A stretch of 64,000 nucleotides of DNA, taken from assembly GCA_050249835.1 (NCBI GenBank), contig JBFWPT010000001.1, positions 1-64,000 on the forward strand. Direction: 5' to 3'. Both the position numbers and the translations under genes were made by a program. Below are positions 1 through 8,190 of the stretch, piece by piece. The DNA comes from Miltoncostaea sp050249835. GTDB taxonomy: Bacteria; Actinomycetota; Thermoleophilia; Miltoncostaeales; Miltoncostaeaceae. The notes below the pieces were generated by a model. That model searched no databases. It worked only from the letters and a program-made list of their open reading frames with translations, and had not been told where the DNA came from. Every line of letters starts with the position of its first letter. The first letter of the stretch is position 1.

Positions 1-2
1 TC

Positions 3-194
3 GCCGGCAACATCACCGTCGGCCTCGCCGGGAGCGCCGTCCGGGACGCCCTCGGCGGCGTCGGGCTCGGCGACCTCAAGGGCACCCGCCTCACCGAGAC
101 CCCGGCCGCCCCGACCGACCCCATCCCACTCGAGTTCAGCAGGAACACCCCCACCGACGTCTGGGTCGCGGTCACCTGGGGGGCGCCGGCCTGA
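3..194 (+). CDS. C-terminal fragment of a protein of unknown function (truncated by window start)
   Basis: An open frame enters the window and stops at TGA 192-194, giving the last 63 residues of a protein. The tail is rich in Gly, Ala, Thr and Pro, ends in ...VAVTWGAPA, and has no Cys or obvious catalytic motif. It could be the end of a secreted or surface beta-rich protein. The high-GC third positions and the clean run to the stop support real coding. I do not recognise the family. The next ~480 bases hold only a transposase scrap, so this gene sits at the edge of the disturbed accessory region. Confidence 0.5.
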   Translation, partial: AGNITVGLAGSAVRDALGGVGLGDLKGTRLTETPAAPTDPIPLEFSRNTPTDVWVAVTWGAPA

Positions 195-298
195 CCTCGA
201 CGGGCGGCCCGCCCGTCGGTCAGGTCGCGGGTCGCGCCGGAACGACCATCTGCACGGGGCGCCGGAGGCTCGCCCGGTTGCCGGCCGCGTCGGTGCAC

Positions 299-420
299 CG
301 CCGCAGCTTCCGCACCAGGAACGCCGCCCGCGAGGGGTCTTCCGCTGGATCGAGGGCTGGTACAACCGGCGCCGCCGCCACTCCGCCCTCGGCTACCTGT
401 CACCCGCCGGCACGAGGCGG
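299..420 (+). pseudogene. IS3-family transposase (orfB) C-terminal remnant
   Basis: From 340 the + strand reads FRWIEGWYNRRRRHSALGYL followed by SPA. This is the hallmark end of the DDE integrase domain of IS3-family OrfB transposases. The residues just before it in the family (SFRTRNAAR) are found at about 302-331 but in a different frame, so there is a one-base shift near 333-337. No start, no upstream catalytic domain and no terminal inverted repeats are visible. The frame stays open to TGA 514-516, but similarity is lost after about 420. This is the debris of an old insertion, not an active element. Confidence 0.8.
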
Positions 421-673
421 GAGGCCGTCGCGGCGACGGCCTTCACGGTGGTCGAGTTGAGTTCGCGCAGGCGGTCGACATCTTGGAGTTCGCGCATTGG
501 GCGACTCGGGGCCTGATCGTCAAGCCAGCTTGTAGCCCGACTCCTCTGTTGACTCTCGACGGGGCCCGCTTGCGTCTTCGAAAGCGGAACCGGGGCGCCT
601 CGACGAGGCCCGTGCCTTCGCTCGCCAGGCTTCCCAATCCAGAAAGCCTCAGGCGGTGTGGCCGCATCTCCGG
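421..673. other. Gap without a recognisable gene
   Basis: Together with 195-298 this is the non-coding remainder of the space around the IS3 scrap. I see no convincing reading frame, hairpin or repeat. Base composition is less GC-biased than in the core chromosome further right, as in the rest of 1-15 kb. Confidence 0.4.
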
Positions 674-2926
674 TCAGAGGAGCTTCGGCTCGTCAGCCAA
701 ACGCTCGGCCTTCTCCATCAGTGCTTCGAGAACGAGCGGAATTCGTCCGAGCTCTCGCATCCTGGCCGCGGCCGCTGCGAGGACTGCAACCTCTTTGCCA
801 GCACCGTACTCGGCCCGCACGTGGGTCCAATAGCCCCCGTCGCGGGGGCGGTCGAGGCCGTACGCGCGCTGAGCCTCCGCGTGGCCGGGCCACTCGGGGA
901 AAGACTCTCGCAGAACCTCGTCATCGAGCAGGTCGAACATGTCGGGGGCGTCCAGCGGCAAGGGCGCGATGTCGCGTTCCACTCGGTCGGCGGCGTCGAG
1001 AAGCTGCGCCATGTTCTTGCACTCCGTACTCCCACGCTGTGCGTACGCCTTGCGCCGGAAGACCAGATCGTTCCTGAGTTGCTCGACGCACTTGGCACTC
1101 AGGGAGTCGAACGCGACCGCGGCTCGGGTCGCGCAATAGCGCAGCAGGACGTCGCCCTCGACGATGACCGGATGGTTCTTCGTGCCCGAGATGGGGACCA
1201 CCACGATGCCCGAGCGTCGGAGACGAGGGCCAAAGAGCTCTTCTAGGACAGCGCGATCCCCGAGCCCCTCGACGAAGAGCAGGAGCCGCGTGAGCCCCAG
1301 CAGTTCGCCGTGGTCCAGACCCAACGACTGCGCGATATCGGTCATCGCATTCAGCTCATCCGGACTGAAGGGCCTGAGCGACGCCCAGTCTGCGCCGCGC
1401 TCCACGAGCGTGTAGCTCGTGTCCGGGCCCGCCGCGAGGAACGCAACCGCGTGGGAAACCACGATCGCCTGTGAGCGGTGTTCGCCCAGCCACCGTTCGA
1501 GCCAACGCGCTGCCTCTCGGGCGAGCCTCGGGTTGAGGTGGCGCTCGGGCTCATCGACGAGGTAGAGCGGAGGCCTTACCGCTCTGTATGCCCGCGCGGC
1601 GACGGAGCCAGATCGCGTGCTCACGGCCGCGGTCCACCACGCGAGACGTTCCTCCAGCGGTAACGGTCGAGTGTCCCCGAGCCAGCTTGGAAGAGACCTC
1701 GTGACTTTGAGCTCCTCGATCAACTGGAAGACGTCGCTGCCCATTTCGAGGACCTCGCTGTCAACCCCCTCAAAGACGTCGCCAGCCGCAATCCCGAGGG
1801 TGTTGAGCAGGTGCGAGGTCGTCGTGCGCAGCGCGTCCAGCCCTTCGGCTACCGCCAACTGGGCCCACAGCCGAAGGCCGTCCGCCGCGTCAGCGAGTGG
1901 AAACGGCCTGACTCCAACGCCGCGTGCCTCACCCTCGGTCGGCGGCTCGTGGGGGAGCAGGGAGATCTCGAGCGGTGGTCGGCGCCCCCATGCCCCGAGC
2001 GGCGCGGGCTGCACGGACAGCCCGTAGCGCTGTTCGAGGAAGGGGGCGCGCGCGGCGTTCGCGGCCCGCGTGATCAGCTCGAGAGCCAGGAGTGCGTCGC
2101 CCCTGACGCACGCCGAATGCGGCCCTGGGTCGTCCAACCAGAGCTCAGCAGGATCTGGCCGCTCCTCGAGGTATCGCAATGCGTGTCCATCTTCGATCAT
2201 CCGGGCGAGGTCTCGGTCGCCCGCCTGCAGGCGGTCGAAGAGAAGCATGACCGTCAGGAATTGAGAGACCGCCTCCTCCGCCTGCTCAAGTAGGAGCGTC
2301 TCATCGACCGGCAGGCGGACGGGCGCTGGCAGGAGCGGCGCCTCGATCTCACCGATGCGAATAACAATGGTCGGGGCCTGGGGATCCAGATCTCCATCTG
2401 GCGGGGTGTCCTCACGAACAAAGCGCTGGACCGCTGTCCGGAGGTCCGGGTCCAGCTCGGCCAGCGGGGGCGCGCACCAGTGGAGCAGCAGGCCGGGGCG
2501 CGAACCCCCGGGGGTCGTGATCGCAGTCGGCTCAACGGCGACCGTGCGCGAGTCCTCGAGGAGACGCAGGGTCTCTGTCGCTCCCGGATGGGATCCGAAC
2601 CGATCGCGAGCGTCGTCGAGCAGCGCGAGCTTGTTCGGGTACTCGTTGAGATCAGGGCCGCGCCCAGGCGCGTCCTCGTTCACAACGGCTTCGAACACCG
2701 AGGTGAATTCGTCCGGCTCCATCTCGACAAAGAGGAGCGCGTTTGGTGGTGAAGACCCCTCGCTGAGCGCCTCAAGGGCGTCGAGATCTCCCTCAAGGCG
2801 ACGGAGCAGGCGGGACTTGCCCACGTCGTTCGCGCCCATGAGAACCGTCAGGTCACCGAGCGCGAGCCATCCATGATCGACGGGTCCGGAGCCGCTGGGT
2901 CCGAACCAGTATCCGAGCCATTGCAT
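674..2926 (-). CDS. OLD-like AAA ATPase with C-terminal TOPRIM nuclease domain
   Basis: Encodes about 750 residues. An ABC/SMC-like ATPase has a Walker A GANDVGKS at residues ~31-38 and a Walker B with D-loop, LYLVDEPERHL, near residue 455, followed by VVSHAVAFLAAG. A TOPRIM-like domain begins near residue 548 (LLFVEGLGDRAVL, then ISGTKNH and VAFDSLS). That order is the architecture of OLD-family nucleases, which include phage-defence ATPases such as GajA. The TOPRIM acidic pair looks reduced to one clear Asp (FDSLS). There is no adjacent UvrD-like helicase, so it is not a standard Gabija pair. I chose the internal ATG at 2926 (MQWLGYW) because residues upstream of it are Arg/Pro-rich noise; there is no strong ribosome site. 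It lies left of the integrated element, beside transposase and integrase debris. Confidence 0.75.
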   Translation of the reverse strand: MQWLGYWFGPSGSGPVDHGWLALGDLTVLMGANDVGKSRLLRRLEGDLDALEALSEGSSPPNALLFVEMEPDEFTSVFEAVVNEDAPGRGPDLNEYPNKLALLDDARDRFGSHPGATETLRLLEDSRTVAVEPTAITTPGGSRPGLLLHWCAPPLAELDPDLRTAVQRFVREDTPPDGDLDPQAPTIVIRIGEIEAPLLPAPVRLPVDETLLLEQAEEAVSQFLTVMLLFDRLQAGDRDLARMIEDGHALRYLEERPDPAELWLDDPGPHSACVRGDALLALELITRAANAARAPFLEQRYGLSVQPAPLGAWGRRPPLEISLLPHEPPTEGEARGVGVRPFPLADAADGLRLWAQLAVAEGLDALRTTTSHLLNTLGIAAGDVFEGVDSEVLEMGSDVFQLIEELKVTRSLPSWLGDTRPLPLEERLAWWTAAVSTRSGSVAARAYRAVRPPLYLVDEPERHLNPRLAREAARWLERWLGEHRSQAIVVSHAVAFLAAGPDTSYTLVERGADWASLRPFSPDELNAMTDIAQSLGLDHGELLGLTRLLLFVEGLGDRAVLEELFGPRLRRSGIVVVPISGTKNHPVIVEGDVLLRYCATRAAVAFDSLSAKCVEQLRNDLVFRRKAYAQRGSTECKNMAQLLDAADRVERDIAPLPLDAPDMFDLLDDEVLRESFPEWPGHAEAQRAYGLDRPRDGGYWTHVRAEYGAGKEVAVLAAAAARMRELGRIPLVLEALMEKAERLADEPKLL

Positions 2927-3321
2927 GCGCCGGACTCTAGGTCTCGGGTCCTCGCGACGCGAGTATGCCCTGGGCATCGGGCCGGGCGATGCCGCTCGTC
3001 CGGTGACAGCTCTGGCCGGAAGTGCGTCGCGCGCCTCGTGCGGCTGTTCGAGCGGTGCGACTATTGCGAGATCGACGAGCCGCGAGCCGAGGTCGGGGAT
3101 TCGCCCGCGCAGAGCCGCGTTCTTCGGGTCGTCGAGGGTTGACGCACAGCCGAGTCTGCAGCCCGTGCTGCCACGCGTCGCCCGTCCGCGATTCGGGCGC
3201 GGCGATGGGCGGCGTCATTGGGCGCTGCGCCTGAGTTGGTCCACGAGGGAGAGAAGTCACTCGGCGGCAAGGCTTCGCGCCGCCGCCGCCGCCGGACACG
3301 GCGCTCCAGATCGCCTCGGTC
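2927..3321. other. Gene-free stretch upstream of the OLD-like gene
   Basis: Short overlapping frames occur on both strands, but all have Arg/Pro/Ser-rich shadow composition and no family signature. Nothing that looks like a tRNA, repeat array or strong terminator is seen. It presumably holds the promoter of the OLD-like gene on the - strand. Confidence 0.35.
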
Positions 3322-3756
3322 TCAAGAAACGCACGATAGCCCCGGGGCCCTCACGGTACGTGCACCAACGGAGCCCGCGGGGACGAAGCGCTCGCCCCAT
3401 TTCCGCGTGGCTCGAGCCGTCCTTCCTGCTAGCGACGACCACCAGCGGGTCGGGCCGGCCGCGGAGGTTGTAGCGACCCCGCGAGGGGAGATATGGGGCC
3501 AGAGTTGCGCCACTTCGTCGGGAAGCGGGACGTCGACGTAGCTGCCGACGTAGTCCGCTCTGCGCTGAAGCCCCGAATGGCGGGGCGCGAGCCCGGCGCC
3601 CGCGAGGCGTCCTCGGAGGGACTCGAGGAGCCTAGCTCCCCGATCGAGAAGCGCGCTGACCTCGGCCGGCGGGGGGAGCACATCGGCGAGCACAACCCTC
3701 TCGCGCAGGATCTCACACAGATCCCGGGTAGTTGCGACGATGGTGGGGGCGAGCAT
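3322..3756 (-). CDS. Possible small protein of unknown function
   Basis: A 144-residue frame starts at ATG 3756, directly behind a G-rich stretch that could serve as a ribosome site. Residues ~1-100 look protein-like (MLAPTIVATTRDLCEIL, then ADVLPPPAEVSALLD and DYVGSYVDVPLPDEVAQLW), with a helix-forming first half and mostly G/C third positions. The last third is Arg/Thr/Gly-rich and less convincing. No domain is recognised. It lies between the decayed integrase and the OLD-like gene on the same strand, so it may be a leftover of the same old element. Confidence 0.35.
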   Translation of the reverse strand: MLAPTIVATTRDLCEILRERVVLADVLPPPAEVSALLDRGARLLESLRGRLAGAGLAPRHSGLQRRADYVGSYVDVPLPDEVAQLWPHISPRGVATTSAAGPTRWWSSLAGRTARATRKWGERFVPAGSVGARTVRAPGLSCVS

Positions 3757-3779
3757 CCCCCCGGTCGCCCGTCGCTCCA

Positions 3780-4130
3780 GGAGATGACGACCGCTCGCCA
3801 CTCCACGTCGGGGGCACGGCGGACCGGCAGGCCGGTGAGCAGATCGTCCAGTTGGGCGGGGCGCCGCGGCACCGGGACATCTCGCGGACCTGCGCGTGAC
3901 CTGGGCGGTCCGATGGTCCCGGACCGGCTCAGAGCCCGACGGACGTTCACGCGGCGGGGGTTGATGTCTCGCCATCGCAGCGCCAACGCCTCGCCAGTCC
4001 GCAGTCCCGTCGCCGCTACGATCGACGGGTACGGCGTCCCCAACGGTGGACGCTCGAGATGGCGGACGGCGTGCGCGCGGAACTCTGGGAGCCCGCCACC
4101 GGATGGCTGGGCGCGGACTTCCGCCGCCGG
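3780..4130 (-). pseudogene. Tyrosine recombinase (phage-type integrase) remnant
   Basis: On the - strand, the frame running down from about 4130 reads ...AHAVRHLERPPLGTPYPSIV and then AATGLRTGEALALRWRDI. The second piece is the box I region of tyrosine integrases, including the catalytic Arg of (T/G)GLRxGEALaLrW. Downstream a degraded GTIGPPRSRAGPRDVPVPRR segment matches the beta-strand region that follows box I in actinobacterial integrases. Similarity then fades, and box II (HxxR) and the catalytic Tyr are not found. The N-terminal arm-binding domain is also missing. It resembles, but is not a copy of, the integrase at 13770-14994. It points to an earlier insertion at the same tRNA locus. 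Confidence 0.7.
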
Positions 4131-4235
4131 ACCATCGGCGATCGCGCCGCGACCTCAGAGAAGAACTGCCGCCACGACGCGGCGGACGGTCCTATCGATC
4201 CTGCTGTTGACCCCTACGTGCGTTGTGCCCCGAGA

Positions 4236-4283
4236 AAGGGAAGCCGACGCGGGGACTCGAACCCCGGACCCCTTGATTACGAG
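4236..4283. repeat. attL: left attachment site, copy of the tRNA-Thr 3' end
   Basis: Bases 4236-4274 are identical over 39 bp to 14927-14965, which covers the 3' part of the tRNA-Thr(CGT) gene (T arm and acceptor strand) plus its flank. After one mismatch (G 4275 against C 14966) the next 8 bases also match. A duplicated tRNA 3' end facing an integrase-adjacent intact tRNA is the classical att pair of a tRNA-targeted integrative element. The bases to its left are what originally followed the tRNA gene. Confidence 0.9.
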
Positions 4284-4480
4284 GGACTCCGGACGGCGGA
4301 ACGAACGATCACGGCGAGGCATGACGGGCCATGCCCTTCCCTGCACACGCCGCGATTTCGAAAGCCGCGCCGTGCACCGCCGCTGAGCCTCGCGCACGGG
4401 CCGATGTACCCGTTTGGTACCTCGCCCGGCCGCCTCCCATCGCCGCTCCCCCCGACTCTGTGACTCGAGAAGGAGCGACG

Positions 4481-4807
4481 ATGCGTATTCCGATCGACAC
4501 CACCACCCTGACCTTCATCGCTGGCAGCGACCCGCGGCCGGTGCTCGACATGGAGGGCCGCCCGCGCGCCGACAAGGCCACCGGCGAGGTGCTCTACGCC
4601 GTGGACGTGGTCGCCCTGGGCGGTGAGGAGGGCGCCGAGGTCTGGCCCATCCGTATCCCCGGCGAGCCGAAGGGCATCCGCCAGGGCCAGCCGATCCGGG
4701 TCTCCGGCCTGACGGCGGCGCCCTGGTCGATGGACAACCGCCACGGCATCACCTTCCGTGCGAGCGCCATCGAGCCGCTGGCGGCCCCCAAGGCCGCGGC
4801 CGCGTAG
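4481..4807 (+). CDS. Small conserved AICE accessory protein
   Basis: 108 residues from ATG 4481, with a ribosome site AAGGAG about 6 bases upstream. Longer upstream extensions run back into the att region and are not plausible. The pattern (MRIPIDTTTLTFIAG, PVLDMEGRPRADKATGE, then RVSGLTAAPWSMDNRHGITF and RASAIEPL) matches a family of short beta-rich proteins commonly encoded just upstream of TraSA/RepSA in actinobacterial integrative elements. Some relatives are annotated as replication/integration/excision activators (Pra-like), but I cannot show that role here. It is first in the likely tra-rep operon, only 6 bases before the next gene. Confidence 0.7.
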   Translation: MRIPIDTTTLTFIAGSDPRPVLDMEGRPRADKATGEVLYAVDVVALGGEEGAEVWPIRIPGEPKGIRQGQPIRVSGLTAAPWSMDNRHGITFRASAIEPLAAPKAAAA

Positions 4808-4813
4808 CCGGCC

Positions 4814-5176
4814 GTGAACCGCGACCTGTCCACCACCGGCCCCCGTCGCATCGCGGCGGGGGCGCTCCTCCTGGCGATCGTCTGCGCCGTCCTCAGCGAG
4901 TTCCCCTGGGTTCCCATCCTGATCGCGCTCGCCGCCAGCGTCTTCGCGCTCGCGGTGCTCTACGAGGGCGGACGAGGCTGGGCCGCTCCGGCGCCTCGGT
5001 ACTCGTCCGCACCGCACGAGAGCGTCGTCGTGATCGAGACCGGCCACGTCACCGTCCGCGTCTTCGACTCTGGCGCCCCACCGGCGCTCGTCGGCCGCCA
5101 GGTCAACGAGCCCGAGCCGGGCTGGCTCCGCCTCCCTGGTGAGGGCGATGCAGTCCTCAACGACGGGGAGGGCTGA
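4814..5176 (+). CDS. Small membrane protein of the element
   Basis: 120 residues from GTG 4814. Two hydrophobic segments (residues ~14-28 and ~33-50) form an N-terminal hairpin anchor, followed by a soluble tail with the beta-like stretch SVVVIETGHVTVRVFD. No family is recognised. It lies between the small accessory protein and the TraSA-like gene with gaps of 6 and 3 bases, so it is almost certainly co-transcribed and may help at the membrane during DNA transfer. That role is inferred from position only. Confidence 0.65.
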   Translation: MNRDLSTTGPRRIAAGALLLAIVCAVLSEFPWVPILIALAASVFALAVLYEGGRGWAAPAPRYSSAPHESVVVIETGHVTVRVFDSGAPPALVGRQVNEPEPGWLRLPGEGDAVLNDGEG

Positions 5177-5179
5177 GGT

Positions 5180-6570
5180 GTGCAGGGCGATCCCCGCGGC
5201 CCTCGTTCCCACTCGATCGAGGACACGATCGCCGAGTTCCTCGAGTCGGTCATCGGCGTCGTGCTGAGGATCGTCTGGGGCATCGCGCGGCGGCCGATGC
5301 TGAGCGTGCCGATGGCCGGCACGGCGGCGCTCTTGTGGTGGACGAGCCCCGAGCAGGCGACCGGCTGGGCGATCCTCGTCGCCATCGGCCTGCTGGTCTG
5401 GCGCCTCGCCCCCCGGCGCTCCTTCTCATGGGCGATCGGCCGGCGCGCCCGCACCGGCTGGCGGCGCCTCTGGATCTACGAGCTTCGCTGGCGGGCGGTA
5501 ATGACGATGTTCGGCCTCGCAAGCGCTACCGCGATTCGGAGGCCGTTCCCCGGCTTCGCAAGGTCGTCAGCACCCCCTGGTGCGACCGCGTCCTCATCCG
5601 GCTCCGGGTCGGCCAGTGCACCGAGGACGTCGAGCGGGTGGCGCCCGAGCTGGCGCACTCCTTCGGTGCCCGCGACTGCCGCGTCCACGAGCACCGGCCC
5701 GGCTGGCTCTGGCTGGAGCTGCCGACCCGCGATCCGTTGACCGCGGTTGTGCCCGCCCTGTCGGTGCCCGAGTTTGCCGATCCCTCGGCGGTCGCCGTGG
5801 GGCTGCGCGAGGACGGCGAGCCCTGGACCTTGCGTGTCCTCGGCACGCATCTGCTGATCGCCGGGGCGACCGGCTCGGGCAAGGGCTCCGTGCTCTGGTC
5901 GCTCCTTCGGGGCCTCGCGCCCGGCATTCGTGACGGCTGGGTCGCGGTCTGGGCGATCGACCCCAAGGGCGGCATGGAGCTGGGACCCGGCCGGGCGCTG
6001 TTCGCCCGTTTCTGCGGCGAGGACTTCCTCGCCATGGCCGATCTGCTCGACGAGCCGGTCGCGGTGATGCAGGACCGCGCTCGCCGGCTCGCCGGGGTCA
6101 CCCGCCTGCACGAGCCCACTCCCGAGGAGCCGTTCATCCTGGTGGTGGTGGACGAGGTGGCGACGCTCTCGGCCTACCTGCCCGATCGCAAGCTCCGGGA
6201 GCGGACGGCGAACGCCCTCGGGCTGCTGCTGACGCAAGGGAGGGCCGTCGGCGTGTCGGTGATCGCCGCCCTCCAGGACCCCCGCAAGGAGGTGCTGACG
6301 CTCCGGAACCTCATCCCGGCGCGCGTCGCCCTGCGCCTCGACGAACCGGGACAGTCGGACATGGTCCTCGGTGACGGGGCCCGCGGTCGTGGCGCCCGCT
6401 GCGACCGTATCCCTGATGCGCTTCCCGGCGTCGGCTACGTGCGACTCGACGGCGTTCGCGAGCCCTCGCGGGTCCGGGCTGCTTACGTCACCGACCATGA
6501 CATCGCCGCGATGGCAGCGGAGTACGCGCCGACCCGACCGCAGGCCGTCGCTGAAAAGCAGGCGGCGTGA
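5180..6570 (+). pseudogene. traSA: TraSA/FtsK-SpoIIIE-like DNA translocase, frameshifted at about 5519
   Basis: Starts at GTG 5180. The first ~113 residues carry two membrane segments and end in ...RWRAVMTMFGLA. The expected continuation KRYRDSEAVPRLRKV is in another frame, beginning at AAG 5521. Restoring one base after GC 5519-5520 joins them into a protein of about 463 residues. The C-terminal part has a Walker A GATGSGKGS (~5862-5888) and a Walker B ILVVVDEVATL (~6138-6168), then LTQGRAVGVSVIAALQ, typical of the FtsK-like translocases that move double-stranded DNA between mycelia in pSAM2-type elements. The stop overlaps the rep start (GTGA 6567-6570). The break could be a real mutation, a sequencing error or, less likely, programmed frameshifting. 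Confidence 0.8.
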
Positions 6571-7910
6571 TTCACCCGACCGCCATCTCACTGCCTGACC
6601 GTGCCACGATCGCGGGCCTCGTTGCCCGAGTCTCCGATCCTGGCCGTGAGCGGTGGCTCGAGCAGGTCGAGCGGACCGGGGGATGCCGCCGGCCGATCCG
6701 GCTCCGCGGTCGGGTGATGCGCGGGGGCCGGCTCACGTACTCCACGGCCGACGAGCCCGACGGGGTCCTCATGGTCCGCTGCCGGAATCGTCGTGAGGCC
6801 TGCTGTCCTTCGTGCGCCCACGAGTACCGCGGCGACATGTGGCAGCTCGTCTACGCGGGCCTGGCCGGCGGGCGGAAGGGCGTCCCCGAGACCGTTCGCT
6901 CGCACCCGCAGGCCTTCGTGACCCTCACCGCTCCATCGTTCGGCGCCGTTCACACCCGCCGGGACGACGGGCGCCCCTGCGGCTGCGGCGTCCTGCATAC
7001 CGCGGACGACCCTCTCCTCGGCGCGCCGCTTGATCCCGACGACTACGACTACGAGGGCGCGGTGCTCTGGAACTGGCACGCGCCCGAGCTCTGGCGCCGC
7101 TTCGTCATCGATCTCGCTCGAGTGCTGGCCCGCCAAGCAGGGCTGACGGAGAACGAACTGCGCGACCGCCTCCGCATCAGCTACGTGAAGGTCGCGGAGT
7201 TCCAGGCGAGGGGGCTGGTCCATCTCCACGCGATCATCCTGCTCGACGGGCCGGAGGGGCCCGGGTTGTCCGCGCCGCTTCCGGTGTCGCCCGACGCGCT
7301 CTGTAGAGCCATCGAGCACGCCGCCCGTCGTGCGCATGCCGCGGTGCCCGGCGCCAACGGCGAGATGGTCACCGCCCGCTTCGGGGCCCAGGTGCACGTA
7401 CGTGCGCTCGGCAATGGAGACGCCGAGACCGTGTGCCCCGAGGCCGTGGCGGCCTACATCGCCAAGTACTCCTCGAAGTGCTCACACGAAGCGATCACGA
7501 CCCGTCGGACCGCTCCCGACTACCTCCGCGACGGCGGCGTCCCGGAGCACCTCGTCCAGATGGTGACGGCCGCGCTCCGACTCTCCGGACGGCCGGCGTT
7601 CGCGGCATTGGGTCGGTGGGCCACCAACCTCGGGTTTCGCGGCCACTTCGTCACGAAGTCGCGCCAGTATTCGATCACTCTGTCGCAGCTCCGCGCGGAG
7701 CGCGCCGACTACCGTGCAGCCCAAGATGCCGCCGGTCCATGCAAAGGTGAATCAACTGCCGTTGTCGCCACCTGGGAGTACCTGGGGTCCGGTTACGCGG
7801 GTCCGGGTGACGCGCTGCTCGCGGCAGCGGTGGAGGCCAGTCTCCGCGAACGGCACGACGCTGCGCTCAGCGAGCGGCGCGGCTTGGCGTGCGCCCCACC
7901 GGAGCGGTGA
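6567..7910 (+). CDS. repSA: RepSA-like rolling-circle replication initiator
   Basis: 447 residues from GTG 6567, coupled to the translocase gene by a GTGA overlap. Motifs fit rolling-circle (HUH-type) initiators of actinobacterial integrative elements: a FVTLTAPSFGAVHT segment near residues 115-130, a metal-binding HLHAI motif at residues 219-223, and a tyrosine motif YIAKYSSK at residues 297-304 (Y297 and Y301 are candidate nicking tyrosines). A Cys/His cluster CRNRREACCPSCAHEY at ~70-90 resembles the zinc-binding region seen in RepSA relatives. It would nick the excised circle and start its replication. The frame is intact, unlike tra and int. Confidence 0.88.
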   Translation: MIHPTAISLPDRATIAGLVARVSDPGRERWLEQVERTGGCRRPIRLRGRVMRGGRLTYSTADEPDGVLMVRCRNRREACCPSCAHEYRGDMWQLVYAGLAGGRKGVPETVRSHPQAFVTLTAPSFGAVHTRRDDGRPCGCGVLHTADDPLLGAPLDPDDYDYEGAVLWNWHAPELWRRFVIDLARVLARQAGLTENELRDRLRISYVKVAEFQARGLVHLHAIILLDGPEGPGLSAPLPVSPDALCRAIEHAARRAHAAVPGANGEMVTARFGAQVHVRALGNGDAETVCPEAVAAYIAKYSSKCSHEAITTRRTAPDYLRDGGVPEHLVQMVTAALRLSGRPAFAALGRWATNLGFRGHFVTKSRQYSITLSQLRAERADYRAAQDAAGPCKGESTAVVATWEYLGSGYAGPGDALLAAAVEASLRERHDAALSERRGLACAPPER

Positions 7911-8190
7911 TGCATCGATGAGTTCGTCGGCGATCGTGAACCATCCTCGCTGCCGAGGCTCGGCTCCAGCGATGCTCCTTGCCCTATTCGCGGGCGGGAA
8001 GGAGCCGGTGGGCCGCGACGCCGGCCCCGAAGCGAAGCGCAGGGGTAAAGGCGTCCGAAGGCAGCGGGCCGCCGGCGCTTACGCCGCACGCCTTGAAGGA
8101 GTAGAGAAAGTTCTCACGCGGCGCCCTTCGAATCGCTCGGCGAAGATGATGCTGGCAGGTCCCCCCGCCGCCGTCACCGAATCTCACTCA

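Noticed and set aside
4155..4397. - strand frame over attL
   Set aside because: It reads through the tRNA remnant and the flank without any motif; it is a chance frame.
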